64,000 nt of DNA from Nocardia blacklockiae (GTDB lineage Bacteria > Actinomycetota > Actinomycetes > Mycobacteriales > Mycobacteriaceae). This document shows, piece by piece, positions 42,167 through 51,407 of this stretch; the first letter of the stretch is position 1, and each line of letters starts with the position of its first letter. The stretch spans positions 372,001-436,000 of the forward strand of contig NZ_JADLRJ010000003.1 of NCBI RefSeq assembly GCF_015477355.1. Reading direction: 5' to 3'. A program made the position numbers and the translations under genes. The notes under the pieces were generated by a model. That model did no database searches and had not been told where the DNA came from. It saw nothing but the letters and a program-made list of their open reading frames with translations.

Positions 42167-44758
42167 TCAGCTGGCGTCGAAAGCCCTTGCGCGCAAGGAG
42201 CGTTCGATGCCGGCCTTGCCCTCGGTGACGAGGCGGCGCAGGGCCGGTGGGTGGTCGCCGTCGAGGAACTTGTCGGCGATGGCGACCGCTTCGGGAGTGA
42301 TGGCCCAGTGCGGGTAGAGGCCGACGACGACGGTCTGGGCGACCTCGCTGGAGCGGCGCTCCCACACGTTCGGGATCTCGGCGAAGTAGCGCTCGACGTA
42401 GGGGGTCAGCAGCTCGTCCTGGCCCGACGGCGCGAAGCCGCCGACGATGGCGCGGGCGGTGATGTTGGGCACCGAATCGTCGTTCATCACGGTGTCCCAG
42501 GCGTTTTCCTTGACCTGCGCCTGCGGCCGCGCGGTGGCGGCGGTCGCGGCATGGCGACGACCCGCGGCCGTCGGGTCGCGATCCAGTTCGGCGTCGATCA
42601 CCGGCGTGGTGTGGTCGTCGGCGTCGACCGCGCCCGCCTTGGCGAGCGCCTGCACCAGCCGCCAGCGCAGGTCGGTGTCCACCACCAGCCCCGCCAGGCC
42701 CGACTCGGCCGGGTCACCCTCGTACAGCGCGCGCAGCACCTCGACGTGCTGCGGCGAGAGCCGTGCGGCGGTCAGCGAGTTGACGAAGGCCAGCTGGTGG
42801 TCCGAGCCCGGCTCGGCCGCGCGCGCCAGCTCGAGCAGCCGGTCGGCGAACCGCGGCCAGCCCTCCCGCGCCGCCCACTCCGGGTCCGCGTAGCTGTCCA
42901 GCGCGGTGTGCGCCTGCATCAGAACCCGTTGCACCACACCGATTTCGGTCTCGCCGCCGACGCCGCGCCGCACCAGCGCGACGAAGTCGCGAGCCTTCAT
43001 CTCCGCCTGCCGCGTCATCTCCCACGCCGCCGACCAGGCCAGCGTGCGCGGCAGCGACTCGGCGATGTCCGCGATCCGGGTGACCACCGTCTCCTGCGAC
43101 TCCGGATCCAGGCGCACCGAGCAGTAGGTGAGGTCGTCGTCGTTGATCAGCACCAGCTTGCCGCGCCCGACGCCCACCAGCTCCGGCACCTCGGTGCGCT
43201 CGGCGGCCGCCAGATCGAGCTCGACGCGGTGGGTGCGCACCAGCTTGCCGTCCCGGTCGTCGTAGACGCCGACGGCCAGGCGGTGCACGCGGCGCTCACC
43301 CGCGCCGGGGTGCGCGCCCTCCTGGATCACGGCGAAGCGGGTGAACCGGCCCTCGGCGTCCACCTCGAAGTCGGGGCGCAGGATGTTCAGGCCGGTGGTC
43401 TTGAGCCACTGCGCGCCCCACCCGGAAAGGTCACGGCCGGAAGCCTTTTCGAGCGCGCCCACGAGATCGTCGAAGGTGGCGTTGCCGTAGGCGTGGTCGG
43501 CGAAGTAGTCGCGCAGCCCGGCCAGGAACGGCTCCTCGCCGACGTAGGCGACCAGCTGCTTGAGCACCGAAGCGCCCTTGGCATAGGTGATTCCGTCGAA
43601 GTTGACCTCCACCGCGGCCAGGTCCGGGATGTCGGCGGCGATCGGGTGCGTGGAGGGCAGCTGGTCCTGCCGGTACGCCCAGGACTTCTCCACGTTCGCG
43701 AAAGTGGTCCAGGCGCTGGTGTATTCGGTGGCCGAGGTCTGCGCCAGCACCGAGGCGAAGGTGGCGAACGACTCGTTCAGCCACAGGTCGTCCCACCACT
43801 TCATGGTGACCAGGTCGCCGAACCACATGTGCGCCATCTCGTGCAGCACGGTCTCGCAGCGCCGCTCGTAGGACGCGCGCGTCACCTTGGACCGGAACAC
43901 GTAGTCCTCGAGGAAGGTGACCGCGCCCGCGTTCTCCATGGCGCCGGCGTTGAATTCGGGGACGAACAGCTGGTCGTACTTGCCGAACGCGTACGGCACG
44001 CCGAAATTGCGGTGGTAGAAGCCGAAGCCCTGCTTGGTCTCGGTGAAAAGCCGTTCGGCGTCCATGAATTCGGCCAGCGACGCGCGGCAGTAGATGCCCA
44101 GCGGGATGTCGCCGTGCTCGTCGGTGTAGGTGTCGGTCCACTTGGCGTAGGGGCCCGCGATCAGCGCCACCAGGTACGTGCTCATCCGGGGCGTGGTCGC
44201 GAAGGTGTGCGTGACCACGGTGCCGGTCTTGCGGGCGTCGACCGCCGCGCCGTTCGAGATGACCTCCCAGTCCGCGGGCGCGGTGACGGTGATGTCGTAG
44301 GTGGCCTTGAGGTCGGGCTGGTCGAAGCAGGCGAACATCCGCTTGGCGTCGGCGGTTTCGAACTGCGAGTACAGGTAGACCTTGTCGTCGGTGGGGTCGA
44401 CGAAGCGGTGCAGGCCCTCGCCGGTGTGCGAGTACTCGCAGTCGGCCTCGATCACCAGTTCGTTGCGTTCGGCCAGGCCGGTGAGGGTCAGGCCCGCGGA
44501 CTCGTCGTAGTCGCCGATCTCGAGCGCCGTGCCGTTGAGCACCGCCGAGCGCACCCCGGCCCCGACGAAGTCGATGAACGTCTCCGCCCCGGGTGTCGCC
44601 GTGAAGGTCACCGTGGATCGCGAGAAGAACCGCTCCGAGGACGGGGCCGCCGCGTCGGTGGGCTGCCCGGTCAGGTCGAGTTCGACGCGATAGTTCTCCA
44701 CGCTGATCGTCGCGGCGCGGGCGATCGCCTGCTCTCGGGTGAGATTCGGTGCTGACAA
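42167..44758 (-). CDS. pepN: Aminopeptidase N (M1 family zinc metallopeptidase)
   Basis: An 863-residue M1 aminopeptidase. GAMENAGAVTF is the exopeptidase motif; HEMAHMWFGD followed 18 residues later by NESFA gives the HExxH-x18-E zinc site. The long helical ERAP1-like C-terminal domain is complete. The start is TTG 44758, giving SAPNLTREQAIARAATISVENY, preceded by AAGGAG with ideal 6-nt spacing; no better ATG exists. It degrades peptides, a sensible neighbour for a Clp protease. Equivalent to Rv2467. Confidence 0.92.
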   Translation of the reverse strand: MSAPNLTREQAIARAATISVENYRVELDLTGQPTDAAAPSSERFFSRSTVTFTATPGAETFIDFVGAGVRSAVLNGTALEIGDYDESAGLTLTGLAERNELVIEADCEYSHTGEGLHRFVDPTDDKVYLYSQFETADAKRMFACFDQPDLKATYDITVTAPADWEVISNGAAVDARKTGTVVTHTFATTPRMSTYLVALIAGPYAKWTDTYTDEHGDIPLGIYCRASLAEFMDAERLFTETKQGFGFYHRNFGVPYAFGKYDQLFVPEFNAGAMENAGAVTFLEDYVFRSKVTRASYERRCETVLHEMAHMWFGDLVTMKWWDDLWLNESFATFASVLAQTSATEYTSAWTTFANVEKSWAYRQDQLPSTHPIAADIPDLAAVEVNFDGITYAKGASVLKQLVAYVGEEPFLAGLRDYFADHAYGNATFDDLVGALEKASGRDLSGWGAQWLKTTGLNILRPDFEVDAEGRFTRFAVIQEGAHPGAGERRVHRLAVGVYDDRDGKLVRTHRVELDLAAAERTEVPELVGVGRGKLVLINDDDLTYCSVRLDPESQETVVTRIADIAESLPRTLAWSAAWEMTRQAEMKARDFVALVRRGVGGETEIGVVQRVLMQAHTALDSYADPEWAAREGWPRFADRLLELARAAEPGSDHQLAFVNSLTAARLSPQHVEVLRALYEGDPAESGLAGLVVDTDLRWRLVQALAKAGAVDADDHTTPVIDAELDRDPTAAGRRHAATAATARPQAQVKENAWDTVMNDDSVPNITARAIVGGFAPSGQDELLTPYVERYFAEIPNVWERRSSEVAQTVVVGLYPHWAITPEAVAIADKFLDGDHPPALRRLVTEGKAGIERSLRARAFDAS

Positions 44759-44839
44759 GGAGTGCTCCTTCGCTGTTCGGCCGTCGTGGCCCAGAATGCC
44801 ACGTCGGGCGGCGCGCGGCCGCCTCGGTAGGCTGAGCAG

Positions 44840-44895
44840 CGCGGCGCACGCCATCAGCTTGGAAGGCTGAGGTTCCAGCATCCCGAGGAGGACAG
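44840..44895 (+). promoter_or_regulatory. purC 5' leader containing a 25-bp antisense copy of the tRNA-Gly(UCC) anticodon arm
   Basis: TAGGCT (44828-44833) is the presumed -10 box, so transcription should start near 44840 and leave a leader of about 56 nt. Within it, 44851-44875 is the exact reverse complement of 25 bp of the tRNA-Gly gene at 55.3 kb, covering the whole anticodon stem-loop. In the mRNA it can fold as TCAGC-loop-GCTGA with GGA, the codon read by UCC, in the loop. The ribosome site GAGGAGG follows at once. Confidence 0.5.
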
Positions 44896-45732
44896 TTGAA
44901 GCACATCCACGCCGGCAAGGTGCGCGACCTGTACGAGGACGGCGACTCGCTGATCCTCGTCGCCTCCGACCGGGTGTCGGTCTACGACGTGGTGCTGCCT
45001 ACGCCGATTCCCGACAAGGGCGCGCTGCTGACCGGGCTGTCGAACTGGTGGTTCGAATACTTCGCCGACGTGCCCAATCACGTGCTGTCGACCACGGACG
45101 TGCCCGCGGAGTTCGCGGGGCGCGCGGTGCGCGTCAAGCCGCTGAAGATGGTGCAGGTGGAGTGCATCGCGCGCGGCTACCTGTCCGGTTCGGGGCTCAA
45201 GGAGTACCAGCGCACCGGCTCGGTCTCGGGCATCGCGCTGCCCCCGGGTCTGCGCGAGGGCGACAAGCTGCCCGAGCCGATCTTCACGCCCACCACCAAG
45301 GCGTCGGTGGGGCACGACGAGCCCATCACCTTCGACGACGTGGTGCGGCAGGAGGGCCGCGAGGTCGCCGAACGCCTGCGCGAGCTGACCCTCGACGTCT
45401 ACACCCGGGGCGCGGCCTACGCGGCCGAGCGCGGTGTGATCATCGCCGACACCAAGTTCGAATTCGGCTGGGACGGTGAGGTTCTGACGCTGGGCGACGA
45501 GGTGCTCACCTCCGACTCCTCCCGCTACTGGCCCGCCGCCGAGTGGGAGCCCGGCCGCCCGCAGCGCTCGTTCGACAAGCAGTATGTGCGCGACTGGGCG
45601 ACCTCGACGGGATGGGACAAGGAACCGCCCGGACCGGAGATCCCCGCCGAGATCGTCGAGGCCACGCGCGGCAAATACGCCGAGGCCTACGAACTCGTCA
45701 CCGGCACCGCGTGGTCCGGCACGCCGCGCTGA
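44896..45732 (+). CDS. purC: Phosphoribosylaminoimidazole-succinocarboxamide synthase (SAICAR synthetase)
   Basis: A 278-residue SAICAR synthetase (EC 6.3.2.6), step 7 of IMP synthesis. Signature blocks: HAGKVRDLYE, LVASDRVSVYDVVLPTPIPDKG, VECIARGYLSGSGLKEYQ, FTPTTKASVGHDEPI and IIADTKFEFG...DEVLTSDSSRYWP. It starts at TTG (M then KHIHAGK) with GAGGAGG 5 nt upstream. Slightly shorter at the N-terminus than many actinobacterial PurC. Divergent from pepN. Confidence 0.93.
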   Translation: MKHIHAGKVRDLYEDGDSLILVASDRVSVYDVVLPTPIPDKGALLTGLSNWWFEYFADVPNHVLSTTDVPAEFAGRAVRVKPLKMVQVECIARGYLSGSGLKEYQRTGSVSGIALPPGLREGDKLPEPIFTPTTKASVGHDEPITFDDVVRQEGREVAERLRELTLDVYTRGAAYAAERGVIIADTKFEFGWDGEVLTLGDEVLTSDSSRYWPAAEWEPGRPQRSFDKQYVRDWATSTGWDKEPPGPEIPAEIVEATRGKYAEAYELVTGTAWSGTPR

Positions 45733-46146
45733 TCATTCGCTGCGCGCCTTGATCTTTCGCCACCCACCGGCCCGGTTGTCGGCGATGATCCGCCGGAACA
45801 TCTCCACCAGGGCGGTCTCGTTGATCTCGTCGTCGCGGTAGAGCGAGATCATGCGGGCGGTCTTGTTGTCGTGCCCGCCGGTGATGATGCCCGCCGGGTC
45901 GGGCACGATGCCGCCGTCGTACAGGAAGATGTTCACGTGGTCCTTGGTGGCCAGCAGCGCGCAGACATTGCCCTGGAGGACGAAGTAGGGCTGCACGCGG
46001 CGTTTGACGGTCTCGGTGAGTTCCGGGTCGGCGGCGTGCACCAGGTCGCGGACGCGGTGGCAAATCTCCTGTTGCCAGTCCGGGAGGGCGTCGATGTAGG
46101 CGTCGACGCGCGGGTCCTTGGCGTACGGGGTCTGCTGGTCGGGCAT
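45733..46146 (-). CDS. DUF1801 family protein
   Basis: A 137-residue YdhG-like protein: VDAYIDALPDWQQEICHRVRDLVHAADPELTETVKRRVQPYFVLQGNVCALLATKDHVNIFLYDGG matches DUF1801, whose members have an iron-chaperone-like (frataxin-like) fold and no settled function. It begins 1 bp after the sigma factor stop, so it is in the same operon as the ECF42 sigma factor and DGPF protein. Convergent with purC. Confidence 0.8.
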   Translation of the reverse strand: MPDQQTPYAKDPRVDAYIDALPDWQQEICHRVRDLVHAADPELTETVKRRVQPYFVLQGNVCALLATKDHVNIFLYDGGIVPDPAGIITGGHDNKTARMISLYRDDEINETALVEMFRRIIADNRAGGWRKIKARSE

Positions 46147-46147
46147 G

Positions 46148-47419
46148 TCAGCTCTGCTTCCTCAACCGCGCGGCGCGGATGGTCAGGTAGTCGCGTTCGG
46201 GGGTGCTGGTGGTGCGGTGGGCGGCCGCGGTGTAGGCGGCGACGGCGGCGGGGTGGTCTCCTGCCATCTCGTGGAGATGTCCGCGGACGGCGGCCAGGCG
46301 GTGGTTGCCGGACAAGGCGTCGTCGAGGGTGGCGCTCAGGGCCAGGCCCGCGGCGGGGCCGTGCACCATGGCGGTGGCGACGGCGCGGTTCAGTGTCACC
46401 ATCGGGTTTTCGGACATGTCTTCTAAAAGGTTGTACAGCAACAGGATTCGCTCCCAGTCGGTGTCCTCGGCGCGGCGTGCCTGGGCGTGCAGGGCGGCGA
46501 TCGCCGCTTGGACGCGATAGGGCCCGTGCAGGCCGTGGCCGATGGCATTCGTCGCCAGCTTGATCCCCTCGGCCAGGCGTGTCCGGTCCCAGCGGGAGCG
46601 GTCCTGCTCCAGCAGCGGCACGAGTTCGCCGCTCGGCCCGCTGCGCGCGCGTCGCCGGGCATCGGTGAGCAGCATGAGCGCCAGCAGCGCTGTCACCTCG
46701 GGATCGTCCGGGAGCAGCCGGTGTGCGAGCCGGGTCAGCCGGATCGCCTCGGTGGCCAGGTCGACGCGGTACAGCTCGGGGCCGCCGCTGGCCGTGTGGC
46801 CCTCGGTGAACAGCACGTACAGCACGTGCAGGACGGCGGCGCGCCGAGACTCGTCGGTCAGGTCGGGCGGGCAGGCGAAGGGACGCTCGAGGGTCGACAA
46901 GCGCTTCTTCGCCCGCGAGATCCGTTGCGCCATGGTCGGTTCCGGGAGCAGGAAGGCGCGGGCGATCTCCTCGGTGGTGAGGCCGCCCACCGCGCGCAGG
47001 GTCAGCGCGATGGCGCTCGCGGGTGACAGCGCGGGGTGGCAGCAGAGCAGGAACACCGTCAGGGTGTCGTCCTGCGCGTCTTCGAAATCGTTGGACGGCA
47101 TGGTTTCTCGCACGGCTACGGCCACTTCCCGACTGCGCCGGGCGATTTCGGTGCGCACGGCATCGGTCAGCCGCCGTTGCGCGACATGGACCAGCCACGC
47201 CCGCGGATTCTCCGGCAGTCCCTCGGTAGGCCACTGGGTCGCAGCCGCAAGCATCGCCTCCTGCACGGCATCCTCCGCGGCGTCGAAATCCCCCGACCGC
47301 CGGGCCAGCATGCCGACCACCGCCGGGGCGAGTTCGCGCAGCAGGAAGGCGACTTCCGCCGGGGAGAGGGAATGTTCGGTGCCTGCCGTGCTCGGCGCAT
47401 CGGATCGTGGGCGGGGCAT
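46148..47419 (-). CDS. ECF42-type RNA polymerase sigma factor with C-terminal TPR extension
   Basis: A 423-residue ECF sigma factor, more than twice the usual ECF length. Region 2 (DFDAAEDAVQEAMLAAATQWPTEG, NPRAWLVHVAQRRLTDAVR) and region 4 (TLRAVGGLTTEEIARAFLLPEPTMAQRISRAKKRL) are followed by about 230 residues of helical repeats (DUF6596/TPR-like: YRVDLATEAIRLTRLAHRLLPDDPEVTALLALML). This layout and the DGPF partner gene upstream define the ECF42 group, in which the extension takes the place of a separate anti-sigma factor. Confidence 0.9.
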   Translation of the reverse strand: MPRPRSDAPSTAGTEHSLSPAEVAFLLRELAPAVVGMLARRSGDFDAAEDAVQEAMLAAATQWPTEGLPENPRAWLVHVAQRRLTDAVRTEIARRSREVAVAVRETMPSNDFEDAQDDTLTVFLLCCHPALSPASAIALTLRAVGGLTTEEIARAFLLPEPTMAQRISRAKKRLSTLERPFACPPDLTDESRRAAVLHVLYVLFTEGHTASGGPELYRVDLATEAIRLTRLAHRLLPDDPEVTALLALMLLTDARRRARSGPSGELVPLLEQDRSRWDRTRLAEGIKLATNAIGHGLHGPYRVQAAIAALHAQARRAEDTDWERILLLYNLLEDMSENPMVTLNRAVATAMVHGPAAGLALSATLDDALSGNHRLAAVRGHLHEMAGDHPAAVAAYTAAAHRTTSTPERDYLTIRAARLRKQS

Positions 47420-47435
47420 GAAAGGCCGTGCTCCG

Positions 47436-47837
47436 CTAGGCGTCCGGGGCCGGGGCGTCCATGACCGCCCGGACCTCGATGTACTCGCCGATCGGCTTGC
47501 CGCCGGGGCCGGGGGACGCCGAGGCGCGGGCGGCGATCTCGTAGGCGCGTTCGGGGCCGTCGACGTCGACGATGAAGTAGCCCGCGAGGAACTCCTTGGT
47601 CTCCGGGAACGGCCCGTCGGTCACCACCGGGGCGGAGCGGCCGTCGGAGCAGACGATGCGAGCTTGGTCGGGGAAGGCCAGGCCCTGGGCGTCCACCAAC
47701 TCGCCGGACTTGCGCAGCTCCGCGCCGAGGACCCGCTGGAACTCGATATTGGCCGCGATCTCCTCCGGCGACCACTGCTCGATCGGGGTGTCGCAGTACG
47801 CGGGGGTGCCGTAGGTCTTCAACAGCATGTACTTCAC
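47436..47837 (-). CDS. DGPF (YCII-related) protein, partner of the ECF42 sigma factor
   Basis: A 133-residue protein of the YCII superfamily. VKYMLLKTYG starts the fold and VVTDGPFPETKEFLAGYFIVDVDG contains the DGPF motif after which the ECF42-linked proteins are named. It lies 16 bp upstream of the sigma factor gene on the same strand. The GTG start (47837) places the first strand correctly; an upstream ATG adds an Arg-rich stretch unlike the family. Biochemical role unsettled. Confidence 0.87.
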   Translation of the reverse strand: MKYMLLKTYGTPAYCDTPIEQWSPEEIAANIEFQRVLGAELRKSGELVDAQGLAFPDQARIVCSDGRSAPVVTDGPFPETKEFLAGYFIVDVDGPERAYEIAARASASPGPGGKPIGEYIEVRAVMDAPAPDA

Positions 47838-47934
47838 GGTCGGCTCCAAGGTGTTCGGTGCGCCCGCTGTGGCGCTCTCACGGACGAGTCGGAGCCGGCG
47901 CGGAGGCTTCGACACACCTGCGTTGTGAGGGTAC

Positions 47935-49155
47935 TCACAGGGATGTCGACGTGTCGGCCAGCCGCTGTGGATCCACCGGCTCGCCCGCTCGGATCAACTC
48001 CTTGATGCGGTCCGTGACGTCCCAGATGTTGACGTTCATCCCGGCCAGCACGCGGTTGCCCGAGTCCAGCCAGAACGCCACGAACGCGCGTGCCGCCGTG
48101 TCACCGCGCACGACGAGGGAGGTGTCCTGCCCCGGCGCGACGTAGCCGGTGTACTCCATGCCCAAGTCGTATTGGTCGGTGAAGAAATACGGCAGCCGAT
48201 CGTAGGTGGCCGGTTTGCCCAGCATCGTCAGCGCCGCCACCGCGGGCTGATTGAGCGCGGTCGCCCAATGCTCCACCCGGATGCGGCGGCCCAGCACCGG
48301 ATGCTGCTGCTCGGCGATGTCGCCGACCGCCACGATGTCCGGGTCGGTCGTCGCCAGGCTCTCGTCCACCAGCACGCCGCTCGCCACCGCGAGGCCGGCG
48401 TCGGCGGCAAGTTCGATATTCGGCCGCGCGCCGACCGCCTGCAGCACCACGTCGGCCTCGATCGCGGTGCCGTCGTCGAGCCGCACACCCGTCGCGCGGC
48501 CGCCGGAGGTGGTGATCTCGGCGACCTTCACCCCGCAGCGCAGGTCGACGCCGTGCGCGCGATGCAGGTCGGCGAACACCTCGCCCATCCGGTCGCCGAG
48601 CGCGGACCGCAACGGCACCCGCTCGGTCTCCAGCACCGTGACCTCGACACCGGCGGCGCGCGCGGCGGCCGTCACCTCCAGCCCGATCCAGCCCGCACCG
48701 ATCACCGCCAGTCGCCGCGCCGAACCGAACAGTTCGATCAGCGCGTCGGACTGCTCGATGGTCCGCAGCTCGTAGACGCCCTCGGCATCGGCCCCCGGCA
48801 GCGGCAGCCGGCGGGGCCGCGAGCCGGTCGCCAGCGCCAGCTTGTCGTAGGGCAGCGTCGAACCATCGGGCAGCGCAACGGTTTTCGAACCGCGGTCGAT
48901 CGCGGCGACGGTGGTGCCGAGCATGATCTCGACGTGATGGTCGCGGTACCACTGGGCCGGCGCGGTGGTGAAATCGGCGAGCTGCTGTTTGCCCAGCAGA
49001 TGCTCCTTCGACAGCGGAGGTCGCTCGTAGGGCAGCCGCTCCTCCGCGCCGATCAGCGTGACCGAGCCCGCGAAATCGTTGGCGCGCAACGCCTCCGCGA
49101 GTTTCGCCGCGGCGAGCCCGCCGCCGACGAGGACGAACCTGGAATCTGTGCTCAT
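47935..49155 (-). CDS. FAD/NAD(P)H-dependent ferredoxin/rubredoxin reductase-like oxidoreductase
   Basis: A 406-residue two-Rossmann flavoprotein. FAD motif VLVGGGLAAAKLAEAL, RPPLSKEHLLG, LALATGSRPRRLPLPG, the NAD motif VIGAGWIGLEVTAAARAAG and VAVGDIAE are all typical of ferredoxin reductases of the ThcD/CamA/BphA4 class. It would pass electrons from NAD(P)H to a ferredoxin or rubredoxin, for example for P450s or oxygenases. No ferredoxin gene is adjacent. Divergent from the nitroreductase gene 149 bp away. Confidence 0.88.
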   Translation of the reverse strand: MSTDSRFVLVGGGLAAAKLAEALRANDFAGSVTLIGAEERLPYERPPLSKEHLLGKQQLADFTTAPAQWYRDHHVEIMLGTTVAAIDRGSKTVALPDGSTLPYDKLALATGSRPRRLPLPGADAEGVYELRTIEQSDALIELFGSARRLAVIGAGWIGLEVTAAARAAGVEVTVLETERVPLRSALGDRMGEVFADLHRAHGVDLRCGVKVAEITTSGGRATGVRLDDGTAIEADVVLQAVGARPNIELAADAGLAVASGVLVDESLATTDPDIVAVGDIAEQQHPVLGRRIRVEHWATALNQPAVAALTMLGKPATYDRLPYFFTDQYDLGMEYTGYVAPGQDTSLVVRGDTAARAFVAFWLDSGNRVLAGMNVNIWDVTDRIKELIRAGEPVDPQRLADTSTSL

Positions 49156-49304
49156 GGAAACCTCCGTGCGACGGCAACCAGGTCGATTCCGACCCTACTG
49201 CGCCGGGCCGGGCGGGTCGGGAAATATCCGCAAGTTTCCGTCGTTGATGACTGTCGACGGCATCCGTGCGATTCGATGCCACCCGACTTCGAGAGGACCC
49301 CGAC

Positions 49305-49964
49305 GTGAGCGACACGACGACCACCCCGACCGGCGCTAAGGACCGCGTGGACTTCTGGTTCGACCCGCTGTGCCCGTGGTGCTGGATCACCTCCCGCTGG
49401 ATCCTGGAGGTCGAGAAGGTGCGCGACATCGAGGCCCACTTCCACGTGATGAGCCTGGCTGTGCTCAACGAGGGTCGCGACGAGCTGCCCGAGGTCTACC
49501 AGGAGCTGATGAAGACGGCGTGGGCGCCGGTCCGGGTCGCGATCGCCGCCGCGCAGCAGCACGGCGACAAGATCCTGGCCCCGCTCTACACTGCGATGGG
49601 CACCCGCATCCACAACCGCCGGGCCGAGTACGAGCGCGAGGACCGCGCCGAGACGCTGGCCGCCGTCATCGCCGACGCGCTCGCCGAGGTGGGCCTGCCC
49701 GCCGAACTGGCCGAGGCGGCGTCGAGCACCGACTACGACGAGGCGCTGCGCGCCAGCCACCACGCCGGCATGGACAAGGTCGGCAAGGACGTCGGCACCC
49801 CCACCATCCACATCAACGACGTCGCCTTCTTCGGCCCCGTGCTGTCGCGCATCCCGCGCGGCGAGGACGCCGGCAAGGTCTGGGACGGAGCCGTCGCCCT
49901 GGCGTCCTACCCGCACTTCTTCGAACTCAAGCGCACCCGCACCGAGGACCCGCAGTTCGACTGA
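49305..49964 (+). CDS. DsbA-like mycothiol-dependent nitroreductase (Rv2466c type)
   Basis: A 219-residue thioredoxin-fold protein of the DsbA/FrnE group. The active site is CPWC (Cys23, Cys26) after FWFDPLC; the helical insertion and [22 protein letters not shown] (cis-Pro region) follow. Close agreement, from memory, with M. tuberculosis Rv2466c, a mycothiol-using oxidoreductase that activates nitro-prodrugs and protects against oxidative stress. GTG 49305 is used. It lacks a signal peptide, so it acts in the cytoplasm. Confidence 0.9.
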   Translation: MSDTTTTPTGAKDRVDFWFDPLCPWCWITSRWILEVEKVRDIEAHFHVMSLAVLNEGRDELPEVYQELMKTAWAPVRVAIAAAQQHGDKILAPLYTAMGTRIHNRRAEYEREDRAETLAAVIADALAEVGLPAELAEAASSTDYDEALRASHHAGMDKVGKDVGTPTIHINDVAFFGPVLSRIPRGEDAGKVWDGAVALASYPHFFELKRTRTEDPQFD

Positions 49965-50030
49965 GCGGGTCGGCTCTCGTTCCGGCTCGACGGGGGGCTT
50001 GGGGTGCCGACTACGTGACCGAGGTGTCGG

Positions 50031-51407
50031 CTACTTCGAGCCTTTCGGCGAGTCCGGGGTCTCGCCGGAATCGCTTGCCGTATGGCCGGTTTCGCCCTGC
50101 GGTCGACCGTAGTCGCCCGTCGCTTGTTCGGAACCCGAGCCGCTCTGCTCGAATCCGCTTGTCGGATAACCAGTTCCGGGGGTTGGATGATCGAATCCGG
50201 TTGAGGGATAGCCGGATCCGGAGGGCGGTTGGCCGATTCCGCTCGCCGGATAGCCGGTTCCCGGGGTCGGCTGGCTGAAACCGCTTGGCGTATAGCTGAT
50301 ACCGCTCTGCGGCTGACCGTAGCCGCCTGTCGAGTACCCCGGTCCGGTCTGGCCGAATTCGCCTGTCGGATAACCGCTTCCGTCCCGAGGGCCGCCGGGG
50401 GTCGGGAGGCCCTTGGGTGGGATGGCGTTCGGGGGGACGTGGGGAGCGCTGGGGCGCCAGAACAGTTTGCCGTGGCGGCTGCGGTCGCGCAGGGCCCACA
50501 TGCGCCAGGTCAGGACGGGGTGGGAGGACATGGCGTTGGCGACCCAGACGAAGAAGCCCTTCTCCTGCGCCGCCCGGTCGGCCATCTCGTCGAACCCGAC
50601 GAGGGGGTTGAGCCACTTGCCCGCCGCGAGCGTCCGCATCGCGCCGGGCGCACCGGCGGCGCGGTTGCAGTAGCCGTGATTGTCGGCGGTGTACTCCTGG
50701 CTGCGGATCAGCGAATTGCCCAGGATCGGCAGGAACGGCACCAGGAACATGCCCAGCTGCCGCCAGTAGGACACGTGCCCGGCGGCGATGTGGCCGACCT
50801 CGTGGCCGATGATGAACGCGAGCGCGTCGGGGTCGCGAGCCCGGCCGCCGACCTCGAACAGGTCGCTGTACACGACGACGTAGCGGCGGAAGCCGTGCCC
50901 GGAGGCGAAGGCGTTGATCTGGCCGTTGCCGGTCAGCACGTAGGCGTCGGGCACGGTGCCCATGCCGAAGCGCTGCGCGGCCTCGACCACCATCCGGAAG
51001 CCCTCGGGAAACTGCGTGGGCGACATGCGCACCGCGTTCACCCGCTGGGTCGCGTAGTTCAGGCCGCGCCCGAGGTACAGCAGGATCGGCGCGCCCAACA
51101 GCAGCAGCATGTAGTCGTTGATCTCGCCGACCAGCAGCAGCAACATGCTCAGCAGATAGCCGAGCACGGTGATCACGATGACGACGACCAGCAGCGGGAT
51201 CTCCCAGCTGTGCCGGGCGGGCATCCCGTAGGGCGACAGTCCGCGCGTCTGCTGCACCACGGGCGGCCGCGGCGGGGAGTACGGCGTCTGCGGGGCCCAG
51301 CCGGGCGGGCCCAGCCGAAGATCCCAACCCGTCGGTGTGGCAGCGGGATCGGCGGGCGGCCGGCCCGAATGGGGTGTCGGGGGCGACGTGCTGTCGTCGA
51401 ACTGCAT
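50031..51407 (-). CDS. M48-family membrane metalloprotease with repetitive C-terminal tail
   Basis: A 458-residue protein: Pro-rich cytoplasmic N-terminus (1-65), two membrane helices (about 70-115), an M48 peptidase domain with zinc motif HEVGH (202-206) and the third ligand in SQEYTAD (Glu238), and then a 120-residue tail (about 340-458) of imperfect 12-13-residue repeats built on GYP(T/S)xGF.Q/P, rich in Gly, Ser, Thr, Gln and Tyr. HtpX-like proteases of this kind do membrane quality control. The tail looks disordered. ATG 51407 precedes the Pro-rich region. Confidence 0.85.
   Translation of the reverse strand: MQFDDSTSPPTPHSGRPPADPAATPTGWDLRLGPPGWAPQTPYSPPRPPVVQQTRGLSPYGMPARHSWEIPLLVVVIVITVLGYLLSMLLLLVGEINDYMLLLLGAPILLYLGRGLNYATQRVNAVRMSPTQFPEGFRMVVEAAQRFGMGTVPDAYVLTGNGQINAFASGHGFRRYVVVYSDLFEVGGRARDPDALAFIIGHEVGHIAAGHVSYWRQLGMFLVPFLPILGNSLIRSQEYTADNHGYCNRAAGAPGAMRTLAAGKWLNPLVGFDEMADRAAQEKGFFVWVANAMSSHPVLTWRMWALRDRSRHGKLFWRPSAPHVPPNAIPPKGLPTPGGPRDGSGYPTGEFGQTGPGYSTGGYGQPQSGISYTPSGFSQPTPGTGYPASGIGQPPSGSGYPSTGFDHPTPGTGYPTSGFEQSGSGSEQATGDYGRPQGETGHTASDSGETPDSPKGSK

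Noticed and set aside
44851-44875. A second tRNA-Gly gene
   Set aside because: Only the anticodon arm (25 bp) matches; the acceptor, D and T arms are absent.
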